Source of the DNA: Bacteroidota bacterium | GTDB taxonomy: Bacteria; Bacteroidota; Bacteroidia; Chitinophagales; Chitinophagaceae | Reading direction: 5' to 3' | NCBI GenBank assembly: GCA_016183765.1 | Contig: JACPEA010000002.1 | Span: forward strand, 62,001-126,000 | Length of the DNA stretch: 64,000 nucleotides | In this document: positions 49,807 through 59,121 of the stretch, in pieces | Layout: every line of letters starts with the position of its first letter | Position numbering within the stretch: position 1 is the stretch's first letter | The notes under the pieces: generated by a model | What the model was told of the DNA's origin: nothing | What the model saw: the letters and a program-made list of their open reading frames with translations, nothing else | Database searches by the model: none | Program-made: the position numbers and the translations under genes

Positions 49807-52725
49807 ATGAAGGCAAAGCTGCAACTTCTTTCAGAACAACTGGAAGGAGACTTATATTTCGATACCACTATGCGCACGCTGTATGCTACGGATGCATCGG
49901 CTTACCGCGAAATGCCCCTGGCTGTGGCCATACCCCGTACCCGGGAAGATATCCGTAAACTGATCACTTTTGCTGCCGCCAACCAGACCTCGCTGATACC
50001 CCGTACTGCCGGAACCTCACTGGCCGGACAGGTGGTAGGTGATGGTATTGTGGTAGATGTATCGCGTCATTTTAACCGCATACTGGAGATCAATCCGGAA
50101 GAAAAATGGGTAAAAGTAGAGCCCGGGGTGATACGTGATGAACTGAACCTGTTCCTGAAACCCTATGGCCTGTTCTTTGGCCCGGAAACATCTACCGCTA
50201 ACCGTGCCATGATCGGTGGAATGGTGGGTAATAATTCCTGTGGCTCCAATTCGGTGGTATACCGCAGCACCCGCGAACACCTGCTGGAAGTATCAGCTTT
50301 CCTGAGCGATGGTTCGGAAGCGGTATTCGGTGAATTGGCTGTAGAAGCATTTCATGACAAATGCGAGTTGCCGGGACTGGAAGGAAAGATCTACCGGCAA
50401 ACCCGTAGTCTGCTGAGCCAGTACGAGAACCAGGTGGAGATCCGCAAAGAATTTCCCAAGAGATCTGTGGAAAGAAGGAATACCGGTTATGCTATAGACC
50501 TGCTGGTAGATACCGAACCCTTTACTGCCGGTGGCGATTCCTTTAATTTCTGTTCACTGATCGCGGGTTCGGAAGGCACACTGGCATTCATCACCGATAT
50601 CAGGCTGAACCTGGTACCGCTGCCACCCAGGGAAGCCGGGTTGTTATGTGTGCATTTTAATACCATTGATGAATCGTTGCGGGCCAACCTGATCGGGTTG
50701 AAATACCGCCCCAGTGCCAGTGAACTGATCGATCATTATATCCTGGAATGTACCAAGGAAAATATTGAACAGCGGAAGAACCGCTTTTTTGTACAGGGCG
50801 ATCCCGGTGCCATACTGGTGATCGAGTTCCTGCGCAATACCCGCGAAGAGATACTGGCCATTACAGAAAAAGTGGAAGCGGAAATGCGTGCTGCGGGGCT
50901 GGGTTATCATTTTCCCGTACTGTTCGGAGATGATACCAAAAAGATCTGGACCCTGCGGAAAGCCGGACTGGGTTTGCTCGGTAACCTGCCGGGTGATGAA
51001 AAAGCCGTACCGGTGATCGAAGATACGGCCGTGGACGTAAATGATCTGCCGGCCTATATCCGCGAGTTCAACGAGATACTTACCCGGCATGGATTACATT
51101 CCGTTCATTATGCACATGCAGGCTCGGGTGAATTACACCTGCGGCCCATCATCAACTTAAAAACAGAGGAAGGCAACCGTTTGTTCCGGGCCATTGCCGG
51201 GGATGTGGCCACACTGGTTAAAAAATACCAGGGTTCCCTCAGCGGTGAACATGGCGATGGCCGCTTGCGTGGCGAATTCATTCGCCAGATGGTGGGAGAG
51301 AAGAACTACCGTTTGCTGCAGCAGGTCAAGGAATGCTGGGATCCCCAACATATTTTCAATCCGAACAAGATCGTTGACACGCCGCCGATGAACACCATGC
51401 TCCGGTATGAGCCGGGCCAGTTTACTCCGGAGTTCAAAACGACCTTCCGCTTTCACCAGCAGAACATCCTGCAGCATGCCGAACAGTGCAATGGTTCGGG
51501 TGATTGCCGTAAAACACATCTGTCGGGCGGTACCATGTGTCCCTCGTTCATGGCCACAAGAAATGAAAAAGATACCACACGTGCACGGGCCAATATCTTG
51601 CGTGAGTTCCTGACACGCTCGGATAAGATGAACCGTTTTGATCACCAGGAGATCTATGAAGTAATGGATCTCTGCCTGAGTTGCAAAGCCTGTAAATCGG
51701 AATGTCCCTCAAATGTGGATATGGCCAAACTGAAAGCAGAGTTCCTGCAGCAGTATTATGATGTGCATGGCGTTCCTTTCCGATCCAGGCTGATCGCTAA
51801 TTTCAGCGCTTCGGCCAAACTGGGGTCACTGTTCCCTTCGTTCTATAATTTTATTGTCACCAACGCCCTTACCGGCAGCCTGGTAAAATGGTTTGCGGGT
51901 TTTGCGCAGAAACGCTCCATGCCCACGCTCTCGCATACTACATTGCGAAGCTGGTATGCCAGGCATCGTAAAAAAGCGATACCCGCATCGGGACGTAAGC
52001 TGTTTTTGTTCTGCGATGAGTTCACCAACTATAATGATGCGCATATCGGCATCACCGCCATCCAGCTGCTGGAAAAACTGGGGTATACCGTAGAGATACC
52101 CCAACACGAAGAAAGTGGCCGTACCTGGTTATCCAAAGGGTTGGTGAAGAAAGCGCAGCAGATCATCAACCGAAACATTGAACAACTGGCACCGCTCGTG
52201 TCTGCTGATATGCCGCTGATCGGTATTGAACCATCGGCCATCCTCACTTTCCGCGATGAATATCCTGATCTGGCTTATGACCATAACCTGGAAGCTGCGA
52301 AGTCATTGGCCAAACATGTTTTCCTGATAGATGAATTCATTGCTGCGGAGATCGAGAAAGGCAATATCAATAAAGAGGCTTTTACCCGGGAGAAAAGACT
52401 GGTAAAACTGCATGGCCATTGCCAGCAGAAATCGCTTTCCAACCTGGCAGCATCCGTGAAAATGTTATCATTGCCCGAGCATTATACAGTTGAGACCATA
52501 CCGTCTGGCTGCTGTGGTATGGCAGGCTCTTTTGGTTTTGAGAAAGAGCACTACGATCTTTCCATGCAGATAGGAGAACTGGTATTGCTTCCCACCGTCA
52601 GGCAACAGCAGGCGGATACCATTATTGCCGCACCGGGCACCAGTTGCCGGCACCAGGTAAAAGATGGTACGGGCAGGGAAGCTTTGCATACGGTGGAAGT
52701 ATTGTACCAGGCTTTACGGGGATAG
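49807..52725 (+). CDS. FAD-linked oxidase fused to Fe-S subunit (D-lactate/glycolate dehydrogenase type)
   Basis: A 972-residue fusion. Residues 1-460 are a PCMH-type FAD domain with IPRTAGTSLAGQVVGDG, GMVGNNSCGSNS and the C-terminal GSLSGEHGDGRLRG. From about 560 on is a GlcF-like Fe-S part: CNGSGDCRKTHLSGGTMCP, then CLSCKACKSECPS, and two CCG-type domains ending in SGCCGMAGSFGFE. It oxidises 2-hydroxyacids (D-lactate, glycolate or D-2-hydroxyglutarate) and passes electrons via Fe-S to quinone. A paralog lies just downstream (52910); the two probably differ in substrate. Confidence 0.9.
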   Translation: MKAKLQLLSEQLEGDLYFDTTMRTLYATDASAYREMPLAVAIPRTREDIRKLITFAAANQTSLIPRTAGTSLAGQVVGDGIVVDVSRHFNRILEINPEEKWVKVEPGVIRDELNLFLKPYGLFFGPETSTANRAMIGGMVGNNSCGSNSVVYRSTREHLLEVSAFLSDGSEAVFGELAVEAFHDKCELPGLEGKIYRQTRSLLSQYENQVEIRKEFPKRSVERRNTGYAIDLLVDTEPFTAGGDSFNFCSLIAGSEGTLAFITDIRLNLVPLPPREAGLLCVHFNTIDESLRANLIGLKYRPSASELIDHYILECTKENIEQRKNRFFVQGDPGAILVIEFLRNTREEILAITEKVEAEMRAAGLGYHFPVLFGDDTKKIWTLRKAGLGLLGNLPGDEKAVPVIEDTAVDVNDLPAYIREFNEILTRHGLHSVHYAHAGSGELHLRPIINLKTEEGNRLFRAIAGDVATLVKKYQGSLSGEHGDGRLRGEFIRQMVGEKNYRLLQQVKECWDPQHIFNPNKIVDTPPMNTMLRYEPGQFTPEFKTTFRFHQQNILQHAEQCNGSGDCRKTHLSGGTMCPSFMATRNEKDTTRARANILREFLTRSDKMNRFDHQEIYEVMDLCLSCKACKSECPSNVDMAKLKAEFLQQYYDVHGVPFRSRLIANFSASAKLGSLFPSFYNFIVTNALTGSLVKWFAGFAQKRSMPTLSHTTLRSWYARHRKKAIPASGRKLFLFCDEFTNYNDAHIGITAIQLLEKLGYTVEIPQHEESGRTWLSKGLVKKAQQIINRNIEQLAPLVSADMPLIGIEPSAILTFRDEYPDLAYDHNLEAAKSLAKHVFLIDEFIAAEIEKGNINKEAFTREKRLVKLHGHCQQKSLSNLAASVKMLSLPEHYTVETIPSGCCGMAGSFGFEKEHYDLSMQIGELVLLPTVRQQQADTIIAAPGTSCRHQVKDGTGREALHTVEVLYQALRG

Positions 52726-52909
52726 TTGCTAGTGCTGGCAAATAAGACCACTTTATCATTTGCAGCCTGGTGCAGGGGGGCGTGTTTTTTTCTCACAAAG
52801 ACGCGGAGGCGCAGGGAAGGGAATGATAAGGTGTTTTTTACGGGTATTTGTACGCAAACACAGAAACGGTCTTTTCCGGTAGCTGAATTGGGTTAAATTT
52901 GTGCCCATT

Positions 52910-55780
52910 ATGTCAAGCCAACTCAAACAGGAAAAGAAAGTGGATATCGTGCTTGAACTCAGCCAGTCTTTTCCTGCCGAAAAATTGAAACTCTCCCTGA
53001 TAGACAGGTATGCTTTTGCAGGTGATGCGGGTTTTTACTACCTGCTTCCCGAAGCCGTTGTACAGCCTGCAACGGTCAACGATATCAAACGCCTGTTTCT
53101 TCTTGCCAATAGTAACCAGGTGCCACTCACGTTCCGGGCGGCCGGGACCAGTCTCAGCGGGCAATCTATTACCGATGGCATACTGGTAGACCTGGCCAGG
53201 AACTGGAAAAGCACGGATCCACTCGATGATGGCGCAAGGGTACGGGTAGAGCCCGGGGCCATTGGCGCACATGTGAACCATAAGCTGAAGGAATACGCGG
53301 TTAAGATCGGTCCCGACCCCGCATCGATCAGTGCGGCGATGATGGGTGGCATTCTTTCCAATAACAGCAGCGGTATGTGCTGCGGTGTTACGCACAATTC
53401 ATACCATACCCTGGATACGATCCGTTTTGTATTACCCAGCGGAAAGGAATACAATACTGCTTACCGGGATGATTATTTCCGTTTCCAGGCAGGAGAAGAT
53501 GTGCTGGCGGAAAACCTGCGCAACATACGCAAAGAGATCCTGGCCAACCAACCGCTGGTAGATAAGATCAGGAGCAAATACCGCATTAAGAATACGGTAG
53601 GTTACAGCATCAATGCATTTCTCGATTATGAACACCCGCTGGATATCATGGCGCACCTGCTCATCGGTGCAGAAGGTACACTGGGCTTTATTGCAGAAGC
53701 GGTGCTGAAGACCATTCCCGATAAACGATACAAAGCTACCGGCCTGCTGTTTTTTGAGAACCCGGTAATAGCTGCCGAAGCCATACCCGCTTTAAAAGCT
53801 ACGGAAGCAGAAGCACTGGAACTGATGGACAGGCCTGCATTACGCTCGATAGAACACCTGGATCATTGCCCGGCAATGGTAAAAGAACTGTCTGCCGAAG
53901 CCACTGCCATCCTCTGCGAATACCAGGCATCTTCGGAAGAAGAACTGGCAGGTTTACTGGAGAAGGCGAAACCGGTGATTACTTCCCTGCCCTTACTCGA
54001 TCTCCTGGATTTTACCAAAGTCTCCTATGAGCAGGCCAAACTCTGGAAACTGCGGAAAGGAATGTACCCCTCAGTGGCAGCCGTACGTGCCAAAGGAACC
54101 ACCGCCATGCTGGAAGATGTTGCCGTTCCGTTGGAGAACCTGGGTAAAGCGGTAACCGACCTGCAATCACTGTTTGCCAAATACGGTTATACGGATGCGA
54201 TCATTTTTGGTCATGCCAAAGAAGGCAACCTGCATTTCCTGGTGACACAGCCGGTGAATACTGCCGATGAGATAGCCGTATTCGAAGCATTTAACAATGA
54301 ACTGGCCGATCTGATCATCAGGAAATACGACGGGTCTTTGAAAGCGGAGCATGGCACAGGCCGGCAGATCGCACCTTATGTACGGCAGGAATGGGGCGAT
54401 GAAGCCTATAAGATCATGCGCAGGGTAAAACAGCTGGTAGACCCCTTGAACATACTGAACCCGGGTGTCATCATCAACAAAGATGACCGCTGCCACCTGA
54501 AGAACATGAAAACGATGCCCGTGGTGGAAGAAGAAGTGGATAAATGCGTGGAATGCGGGTATTGCGAGAACCGGTGTCCCAGCCGCAATTACACTTTAAC
54601 ACCCAGGCAGCGGATACAGGTGCGCCGCTCACTGCAAAGACTGAAAGCGGAGGGTAATCTGGATGACTACCAAACGTTGCAGCAGGAGTTTCAGTTTTCG
54701 GGTATGGATAGCTGTGCGGTGGATGGCATGTGTGCCATAGATTGTCCCGTATCCATCAATACAGGGGAACTGATCAAAAGGTTGCGCAGGGAGAATCATT
54801 CGCCCAAAGCCAACCGGATGGCTTTACATGTGGCCAGGAACTTTGGGCTGGTGGAAACAGTAGTGAAGCTGGCGTTGCATGGGGCCAACCTGATCAACTG
54901 GATCTTTGGTCCTGATAGTATGCGCAAGCTGACCCAGTGGCTCATCAAAAAAGTTCCCGGATTCCCCCTTTGGAATAATTCGATCTCTTCGCCGGTGTAT
55001 ATCCGTGGCAGAAAACCGTCTGCGCCGGATGTTGTGTATTTCCCGTCCTGCATCACACGTATGATGGGGGCTGATAAACAGGATCCCATGTCGATCAACG
55101 AAGTGGTGGCCCTGTTATGCAAACGCGCCGGTATGAAATTGTTCGTTGCCAACCATACTACCGGGGTGTGTTGCGGACAGTTGTTCTCCTCCAAAGGTTT
55201 TCAGCCTGCCTATAAGGAAACAGTGAATAAGACCATCGAAACCCTATGGCGCTGGACCAAAGGCGGTAAAGTACCGGTATTGATGGATGTGACTTCCTGC
55301 ACACATTCACTTCACAGTTCCCTGCCTTATCTCACAGAAGAGAACCAGCAAAAATTTCAGCAACTGACCATCGTTGACAGTATAGATTTCGCCGCCGATT
55401 ACCTGCTGCCCAGGTTGAAGACCGTACAACAGGATACCCCGGTGGTATTCCATCCCGTGTGCACATCGCATAAAATGAACCAGCTGCACAAATTGCAGGC
55501 CATTGGCAATGCCTGTTCGTTGAAAGCGGATATCCCGTTCCTGAGTGGTTGTTGCGGTATGGCGGGAGACAGGGGATTTTATTTCCCGGAACTTACAGCC
55601 AGCGCCACGAAAGATGAATCCGGTGAAGTACAGGAGTTAACGAAACAGCATTCGGCCAAAGGTTATTACTCATCGGGTAAAACCTGCGAAATGGCGATGA
55701 GCGAAGCCACGGGATACAACTATCAATCTGTTTTATACCTGCTCCGTGATGCCACCGATCCGGGGCGCAACAAAAAATAA
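52910..55780 (+). CDS. FAD-linked oxidase fused to Fe-S subunit (D-lactate dehydrogenase type)
   Basis: A 956-residue fusion started at the ATG at 52910; a GTG nine bases earlier is possible. The FAD part (about 25-480) has TFRAAGTSLSGQSITDG, MMGGILSNNSSG and KAEHGTGRQIAP. The Fe-S part has CVECGYCENRCPSRN and CAVDGMCAIDCPVS, and CCG domains ending in SGCCGMAGDRGFYFPE. This arrangement fits respiratory D-lactate dehydrogenases of the Dld-II type. It shares only distant similarity with the upstream paralog, so the pair is not a recent duplication. A terminator follows. Confidence 0.9.
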   Translation: MSSQLKQEKKVDIVLELSQSFPAEKLKLSLIDRYAFAGDAGFYYLLPEAVVQPATVNDIKRLFLLANSNQVPLTFRAAGTSLSGQSITDGILVDLARNWKSTDPLDDGARVRVEPGAIGAHVNHKLKEYAVKIGPDPASISAAMMGGILSNNSSGMCCGVTHNSYHTLDTIRFVLPSGKEYNTAYRDDYFRFQAGEDVLAENLRNIRKEILANQPLVDKIRSKYRIKNTVGYSINAFLDYEHPLDIMAHLLIGAEGTLGFIAEAVLKTIPDKRYKATGLLFFENPVIAAEAIPALKATEAEALELMDRPALRSIEHLDHCPAMVKELSAEATAILCEYQASSEEELAGLLEKAKPVITSLPLLDLLDFTKVSYEQAKLWKLRKGMYPSVAAVRAKGTTAMLEDVAVPLENLGKAVTDLQSLFAKYGYTDAIIFGHAKEGNLHFLVTQPVNTADEIAVFEAFNNELADLIIRKYDGSLKAEHGTGRQIAPYVRQEWGDEAYKIMRRVKQLVDPLNILNPGVIINKDDRCHLKNMKTMPVVEEEVDKCVECGYCENRCPSRNYTLTPRQRIQVRRSLQRLKAEGNLDDYQTLQQEFQFSGMDSCAVDGMCAIDCPVSINTGELIKRLRRENHSPKANRMALHVARNFGLVETVVKLALHGANLINWIFGPDSMRKLTQWLIKKVPGFPLWNNSISSPVYIRGRKPSAPDVVYFPSCITRMMGADKQDPMSINEVVALLCKRAGMKLFVANHTTGVCCGQLFSSKGFQPAYKETVNKTIETLWRWTKGGKVPVLMDVTSCTHSLHSSLPYLTEENQQKFQQLTIVDSIDFAADYLLPRLKTVQQDTPVVFHPVCTSHKMNQLHKLQAIGNACSLKADIPFLSGCCGMAGDRGFYFPELTASATKDESGEVQELTKQHSAKGYYSSGKTCEMAMSEATGYNYQSVLYLLRDATDPGRNKK

Positions 55781-55784
55781 AGGG

Positions 55785-55816
55785 CCTGCTGTATTAAGGA
55801 TACAGCAGGTATTTTT
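55785..55816. terminator. Bidirectional terminator inside convergent gene ends
   Basis: Stem CCTGCTGTAT/ATACAGCAGG with a TAAGG loop, followed by TATTTTTT on the plus strand and preceded by TAAAGGG. It overlaps the last codons and stop of the NamZ-like gene, so one dyad serves both genes. Confidence 0.75.
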
Positions 55817-57017
55817 TACGCATGGCTTTATATTGTGTCAATCCCGGCTCCCAGCTTTTCCTGATCTCAGCCTCAGGTATGCCGGCCATGACCTGTTCCC
55901 TGAACTGTGTGGTACCGGCCAGTTTATCAATATTGCCCATTTCTTTGCTTTGTTTGTAGTCAAAGAATTTTTCTTTGTATGGGTATGCCTGGTATAATTC
56001 GATCATCCAGCTGATGTTCACCTGTTTTTTCTTGCGGAGCAGCTCGGTATTGTAGTTGCGGAGGTCAAGTCCGTAACAGGTTTTGTCCATATGCAACGGG
56101 GTCTCTGCCATTCCTTTGATACCGGTGGGGGTGAAAGAGAAACTGTATTTGTCTTTCACATCAGGGTTACCCAGCACCGTGAATGGAAAATAAGTGCCGC
56201 GTCCCTGGCTGAAAATGGTTCCCTCGAACAGGCAGAGGGATGGGTATAAGAGGATGGACTGTTGTGTATTGAGGTTGGGGGATGGTTTAACGGGTAAGGT
56301 ATAAGCCATATCGTGCGTATAATTGGCCACAGGTATGATGGTGATCTTACATTTCACTTGATTGGCCAGCCAGCCTTCGCCGTTCACCATTTTGGCAAAC
56401 TCACCCACAGTTAGCCCGTGTGCGATAGGGATGGGGAACATACCGATGCCTGATTTCAGTTTCATATCCAATACGGGGCCATCAATGAAATAACCATTGG
56501 GGTTGGGCCTGTCGAGGATGATCAGTTCCTTGTTGTTGTCGTAACAGGCTTCCATCAAACGGGCCAGTGCGTTGATATTGGTATAAAAACGGCAGCCCAC
56601 ATCCTGCAGGTCGTAGACCATGATGTCCACATCGGCCAGGTCTTCTTTGCTGGGTTTGTTTTTGCCGCCATATAAGGAGATCACCGGGATACCGGTTGCC
56701 TGGTCGATCTCGTCCGCCACTTTTGCGCCGGCGCTGGCATTGCCTCGGAACCCATGTTCGGGTCCGAATACTTTTACGATGTTGATGCCGCGTTTTTTTA
56801 GACTGTCAACAAGGTGCTGTGTGCCGATCACCGTAGTAGGATTGGCCAGTATGGCAACGCGTTTGCCTTGTAAGAGCGGCAGGTATTTTTCTGTTTGATC
56901 GGCTCCTGTCAGTATTGTTTTTTTAACGGCACCCGTTTTTTTTTGTGCAGGTGTGAAAAAGAGAAAAAAAACAGCCAGCAGGCCGGCAAGAACAACAGTA
57001 ATTTTTTGTTTCATCAT
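55794..57017 (-). CDS. Exo-beta-N-acetylmuramidase NamZ family (DUF1343)
   Basis: A 407-residue secreted protein; start at the ATG pair at 57012-57017, directly before the signal peptide (MMKQKITVVLAGLLAVFFLF). It has the DUF1343 blocks LVDSLKKRGINIVKVFGPEHGFRG, VYDLQDVGCRFYT and DRPNPNGYFIDGPVLD. NamZ releases N-acetylmuramic acid from peptidoglycan fragments and is best known from the Bacteroidota. It is probably used for cell-wall recycling or for feeding on other bacteria. No MurNAc uptake genes are adjacent. Confidence 0.9.
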   Translation of the reverse strand: MMKQKITVVLAGLLAVFFLFFTPAQKKTGAVKKTILTGADQTEKYLPLLQGKRVAILANPTTVIGTQHLVDSLKKRGINIVKVFGPEHGFRGNASAGAKVADEIDQATGIPVISLYGGKNKPSKEDLADVDIMVYDLQDVGCRFYTNINALARLMEACYDNNKELIILDRPNPNGYFIDGPVLDMKLKSGIGMFPIPIAHGLTVGEFAKMVNGEGWLANQVKCKITIIPVANYTHDMAYTLPVKPSPNLNTQQSILLYPSLCLFEGTIFSQGRGTYFPFTVLGNPDVKDKYSFSFTPTGIKGMAETPLHMDKTCYGLDLRNYNTELLRKKKQVNISWMIELYQAYPYKEKFFDYKQSKEMGNIDKLAGTTQFREQVMAGIPEAEIRKSWEPGLTQYKAMRKKYLLYP

Positions 57018-57147
57018 CGGGGTCGTTAGAGAGTTTAAATATACAACAGATTTACCCCGCGGGATCATCTGCAGAATTTATCTCCGGATGAACAGTAATT
57101 TTCAGAATAAAATATTCTTTGCAAAGCGAGTGAGTGTAACTTGCAGT

Positions 57148-57648
57148 ATGCACACGGTAACAGCATTGATAGAAAAATTTCAATTGCTCCCGCACCCGGA
57201 AGGCGGTTATTATAAAGAAACATACCGGTCGGCCGAAGAGATGGAACAGGCATGCCTGCCCGGAAGATTCCGGGGTAACCGTGTATTGGCTACTGCCATT
57301 TATTTTTTACTGGAGCAGGGGAACTTCTCCGCTTTTCACCGCATACAGAGCGATGAATGCTGGCATTTTTATGCCGGACAAAGCCTGCTGGTTCATATGA
57401 TCCATCCGGATGGCACTTATGCATTAATAAAACTAGGGAATGACCTGCTGGCAGGTGAGGTGTTTCAGGCCGTGGTTCCTGCCGGTAGCTGGTTTGCATC
57501 TGAAACGGCTCCCGGGGGACTATATTCTTTCGTAGGCTGTACCGTGGCCCCAGGTTTTGATTTTGCAGATTTTGAACTGGCGGAAGCTAACCGGTTGGCC
57601 GGGCAGTTTCCTGAACACCAGTTGCTGATCAGGCGGTTATGCAGGTGA
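57148..57648 (+). CDS. Cupin family protein (DUF985)
   Basis: A 166-residue protein from the ATG at 57148; a longer frame upstream antisense to the NamZ start is spurious. The DUF985 pattern is present: LLPHPEGGYYKETYRS, ATAIYFLLEQGNFSAFHRIQSDECWHFYAGQSL and ETAPGGLYSFVGCTVAPGFDF. The conserved acids and histidines line a cupin pocket, though the family has no settled reaction. It is divergent from the NamZ-like gene with about 130 bp between starts. Confidence 0.88.
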   Translation: MHTVTALIEKFQLLPHPEGGYYKETYRSAEEMEQACLPGRFRGNRVLATAIYFLLEQGNFSAFHRIQSDECWHFYAGQSLLVHMIHPDGTYALIKLGNDLLAGEVFQAVVPAGSWFASETAPGGLYSFVGCTVAPGFDFADFELAEANRLAGQFPEHQLLIRRLCR

Positions 57649-57779
57649 TGGCTGGTGTTTCCCGGCAGGCTTGTTCCTGAATGAGAATTTAAGATACAGT
57701 TATCATGCAAACCGTTATTTTCGCGCCTTGGAAAAACCTGTAAACCATTATTCGTCGTCGTTTAAACTGATATCCTGAT

Positions 57780-58124
57780 ATGCAGATCCAGATACTCAAA
57801 TCCAAAGTACACCGCGCAACCATCACCGAAGCCAACCTGAATTATGTAGGTAGTCTTACCCTTGATGAAGACCTGATGGATGCTGCCCAGATGGTAGAAT
57901 ACGAAAAGATACAGGTGGTGAATGTTAACAATGGGGAGCGACTGGAGACCTACCTGATCAAAGGCACGCGTGGATCCGGTGTCTGTTGTTTGAACGGACC
58001 TGCTGCCAGGAAAGGAGCGGAAGGAGATATAGTGATCATCATCTCTTATGGATTGGTAGAGATGACTGAGGCAAACAACTGGAAACCCGTCGTTGTCTTT
58101 CCGAAAGAAGGTAATAAACTCTGA
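57780..58124 (+). CDS. panD: Aspartate 1-decarboxylase
   Basis: A 114-residue proenzyme that makes beta-alanine for pantothenate and CoA. The self-cleavage site is YVGSLT (Gly-Ser bond near residues 24-25), which gives the pyruvoyl group. Further features are [16 protein letters not shown], the [13 protein letters not shown] strand and [17 protein letters not shown]. Length is normal. Other pan genes are not nearby. Confidence 0.97.
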   Translation: MQIQILKSKVHRATITEANLNYVGSLTLDEDLMDAAQMVEYEKIQVVNVNNGERLETYLIKGTRGSGVCCLNGPAARKGAEGDIVIIISYGLVEMTEANNWKPVVVFPKEGNKL

Positions 58125-58224
58125 TGTTTGATACAGCTGATTGACAATACTGCGTGTTAACGCAGCATCCGCATTGTAGGTTTCCGCCTTAAAAACATGT
58201 CGTATTTCTTGAGTGATCCAGGTT

Positions 58225-58251
58225 AAAACGCCCACAAAAAATGGGTGTTTT
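58225..58251 (+). terminator. Likely panD terminator
   Basis: Stem AAAACGCCCA/TGGGTGTTTT (one G-U pair) with a CAAAAAA loop, about 100 nt after panD. A weaker hairpin CTGCGT/ACGCAG lies at 58150-58165. Confidence 0.6.
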
Positions 58252-58432
58252 CAACGGATATAAATTCGTCAGATTATCCGAATTTTGTCATATCGAATTT
58301 TTTATGGGGCATAGCATAGGTGTTTCATCAAAATTTGAGGAATTTCTGTTTAAAATCCAATATCTGACCCACCCCGGTAGCCAACAAGGAATGCTCTATT
58401 GTGTTTCGGATCTATTGGCGGGTATGTTATGA
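58241..58432 (+). other. Possible small gene or small RNA between two terminators
   Basis: A stretch of about 180-200 nt lies between the panD terminator and a second strong terminator at 58432-58477. A 63-codon frame from an ATG at 58241 ends at 58432, exactly where the second terminator stem begins. The predicted peptide has no recognised family. Either a small protein or a stand-alone RNA would explain the second terminator. No 6S or other known RNA could be confirmed by eye. Confidence 0.3.
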
Positions 58433-58477
58433 AGCATCAATAGCGGTAAGATGGTTTCCGCTGTTGGTGCTTTTTTT
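58432..58477 (+). terminator. Strong intrinsic terminator of unassigned transcript
   Basis: A 15-bp stem AAGCATCAATAGCGG/CCGCTGTTGGTGCTT (two G-U pairs) with an 11-nt loop, followed by TTTTT. No recognised gene precedes it closely. Confidence 0.8.
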
Positions 58478-58683
58478 GTGCCCATTTTCCCTGACAACGT
58501 ATATACAGAAAAAAGTTCAGATAAAAAAGCGTTTTTAAACGGTTTTTTAGGAAGATAAAATAGTTCATTTTTGACCCGTTGAAATGACGGGATTAAACGA
58601 TGGGCCGGTAAACCTGTCTGAGCCCGTTACAAGACATTACCATATTAATCAACTCGGTTTTCTTAGTGATTATTAAGTATATG

Positions 58684-58749
58684 AAACATATCATCCCCAT
58701 TCCAGGTGTACCTGGCGGCTTCGGGGGGAGTCTGGGGGATGATGTGTTT
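58684..58749. repeat. Long-loop inverted repeat before the anti-sigma gene end
   Basis: AAACATATCATCCCC (58684-58698) pairs with GGGGATGATGTGTTT (58735-58749) with one mismatch and a 36-nt loop. It lies just after the stop of the minus-strand anti-sigma gene and may end that transcript. The region 58478-58683 shows no gene. Confidence 0.55.
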
Positions 58750-58761
58750 TGTTATCCCTCT

Positions 58762-59121
58762 TTAATGTTTTATCCTAAGGAAATGAACCAGCAGATAACC
58801 CGTTACGCATAACAGCAGGATAACCAGGATGGCTACCGTAAGCCAGTTCTGGTCTTTGAGTCTGCGTTTGTTCTTACGTAGTATTTTTTTATCGGTCTGT
58901 TTCTGTAATTGCCGGTTCAGTTGTTCCACATAGAGTTTTACCTGCTCCGGGTCCTTAAAATGCTGCAAACCTTCAATGGCTTCATTCACAAAAGCGGAGT
59001 CGGCCATTTGTTTTTCAATGGTGAATCTTTCTTCTTCTGAGGACTGGCCATGCAGGTAACGTAACAATTCTTCGCTGCTCAGTTCCCCATCGTGGTTCAA
59101 TATGTTTGTCAGGTTACTCAT
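58762..59121 (-). CDS. Probable anti-sigma factor with one membrane helix
   Basis: A 119-residue protein. The N-terminal helices (LSSEELLRYLHGQSSEEERFTIEK and following) resemble the anti-sigma domain of zf-HC2-like proteins but without the zinc Cys/His set. A single transmembrane helix (about 93-112) is near the C-terminus, with only a few residues outside. Its ATG overlaps the stop of the sigma factor gene (ATGA). That coupling is typical of sigma/anti-sigma pairs and is the main support for the call. Confidence 0.8.
   Translation of the reverse strand: MSNLTNILNHDGELSSEELLRYLHGQSSEEERFTIEKQMADSAFVNEAIEGLQHFKDPEQVKLYVEQLNRQLQKQTDKKILRKNKRRLKDQNWLTVAILVILLLCVTGYLLVHFLRIKH

Noticed and set aside
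56953..57147. N-terminal extension of the DUF985 cupin
   Set aside because: It would overlap the NamZ-like signal peptide region in antisense, and the family start matches the ATG at 57148.
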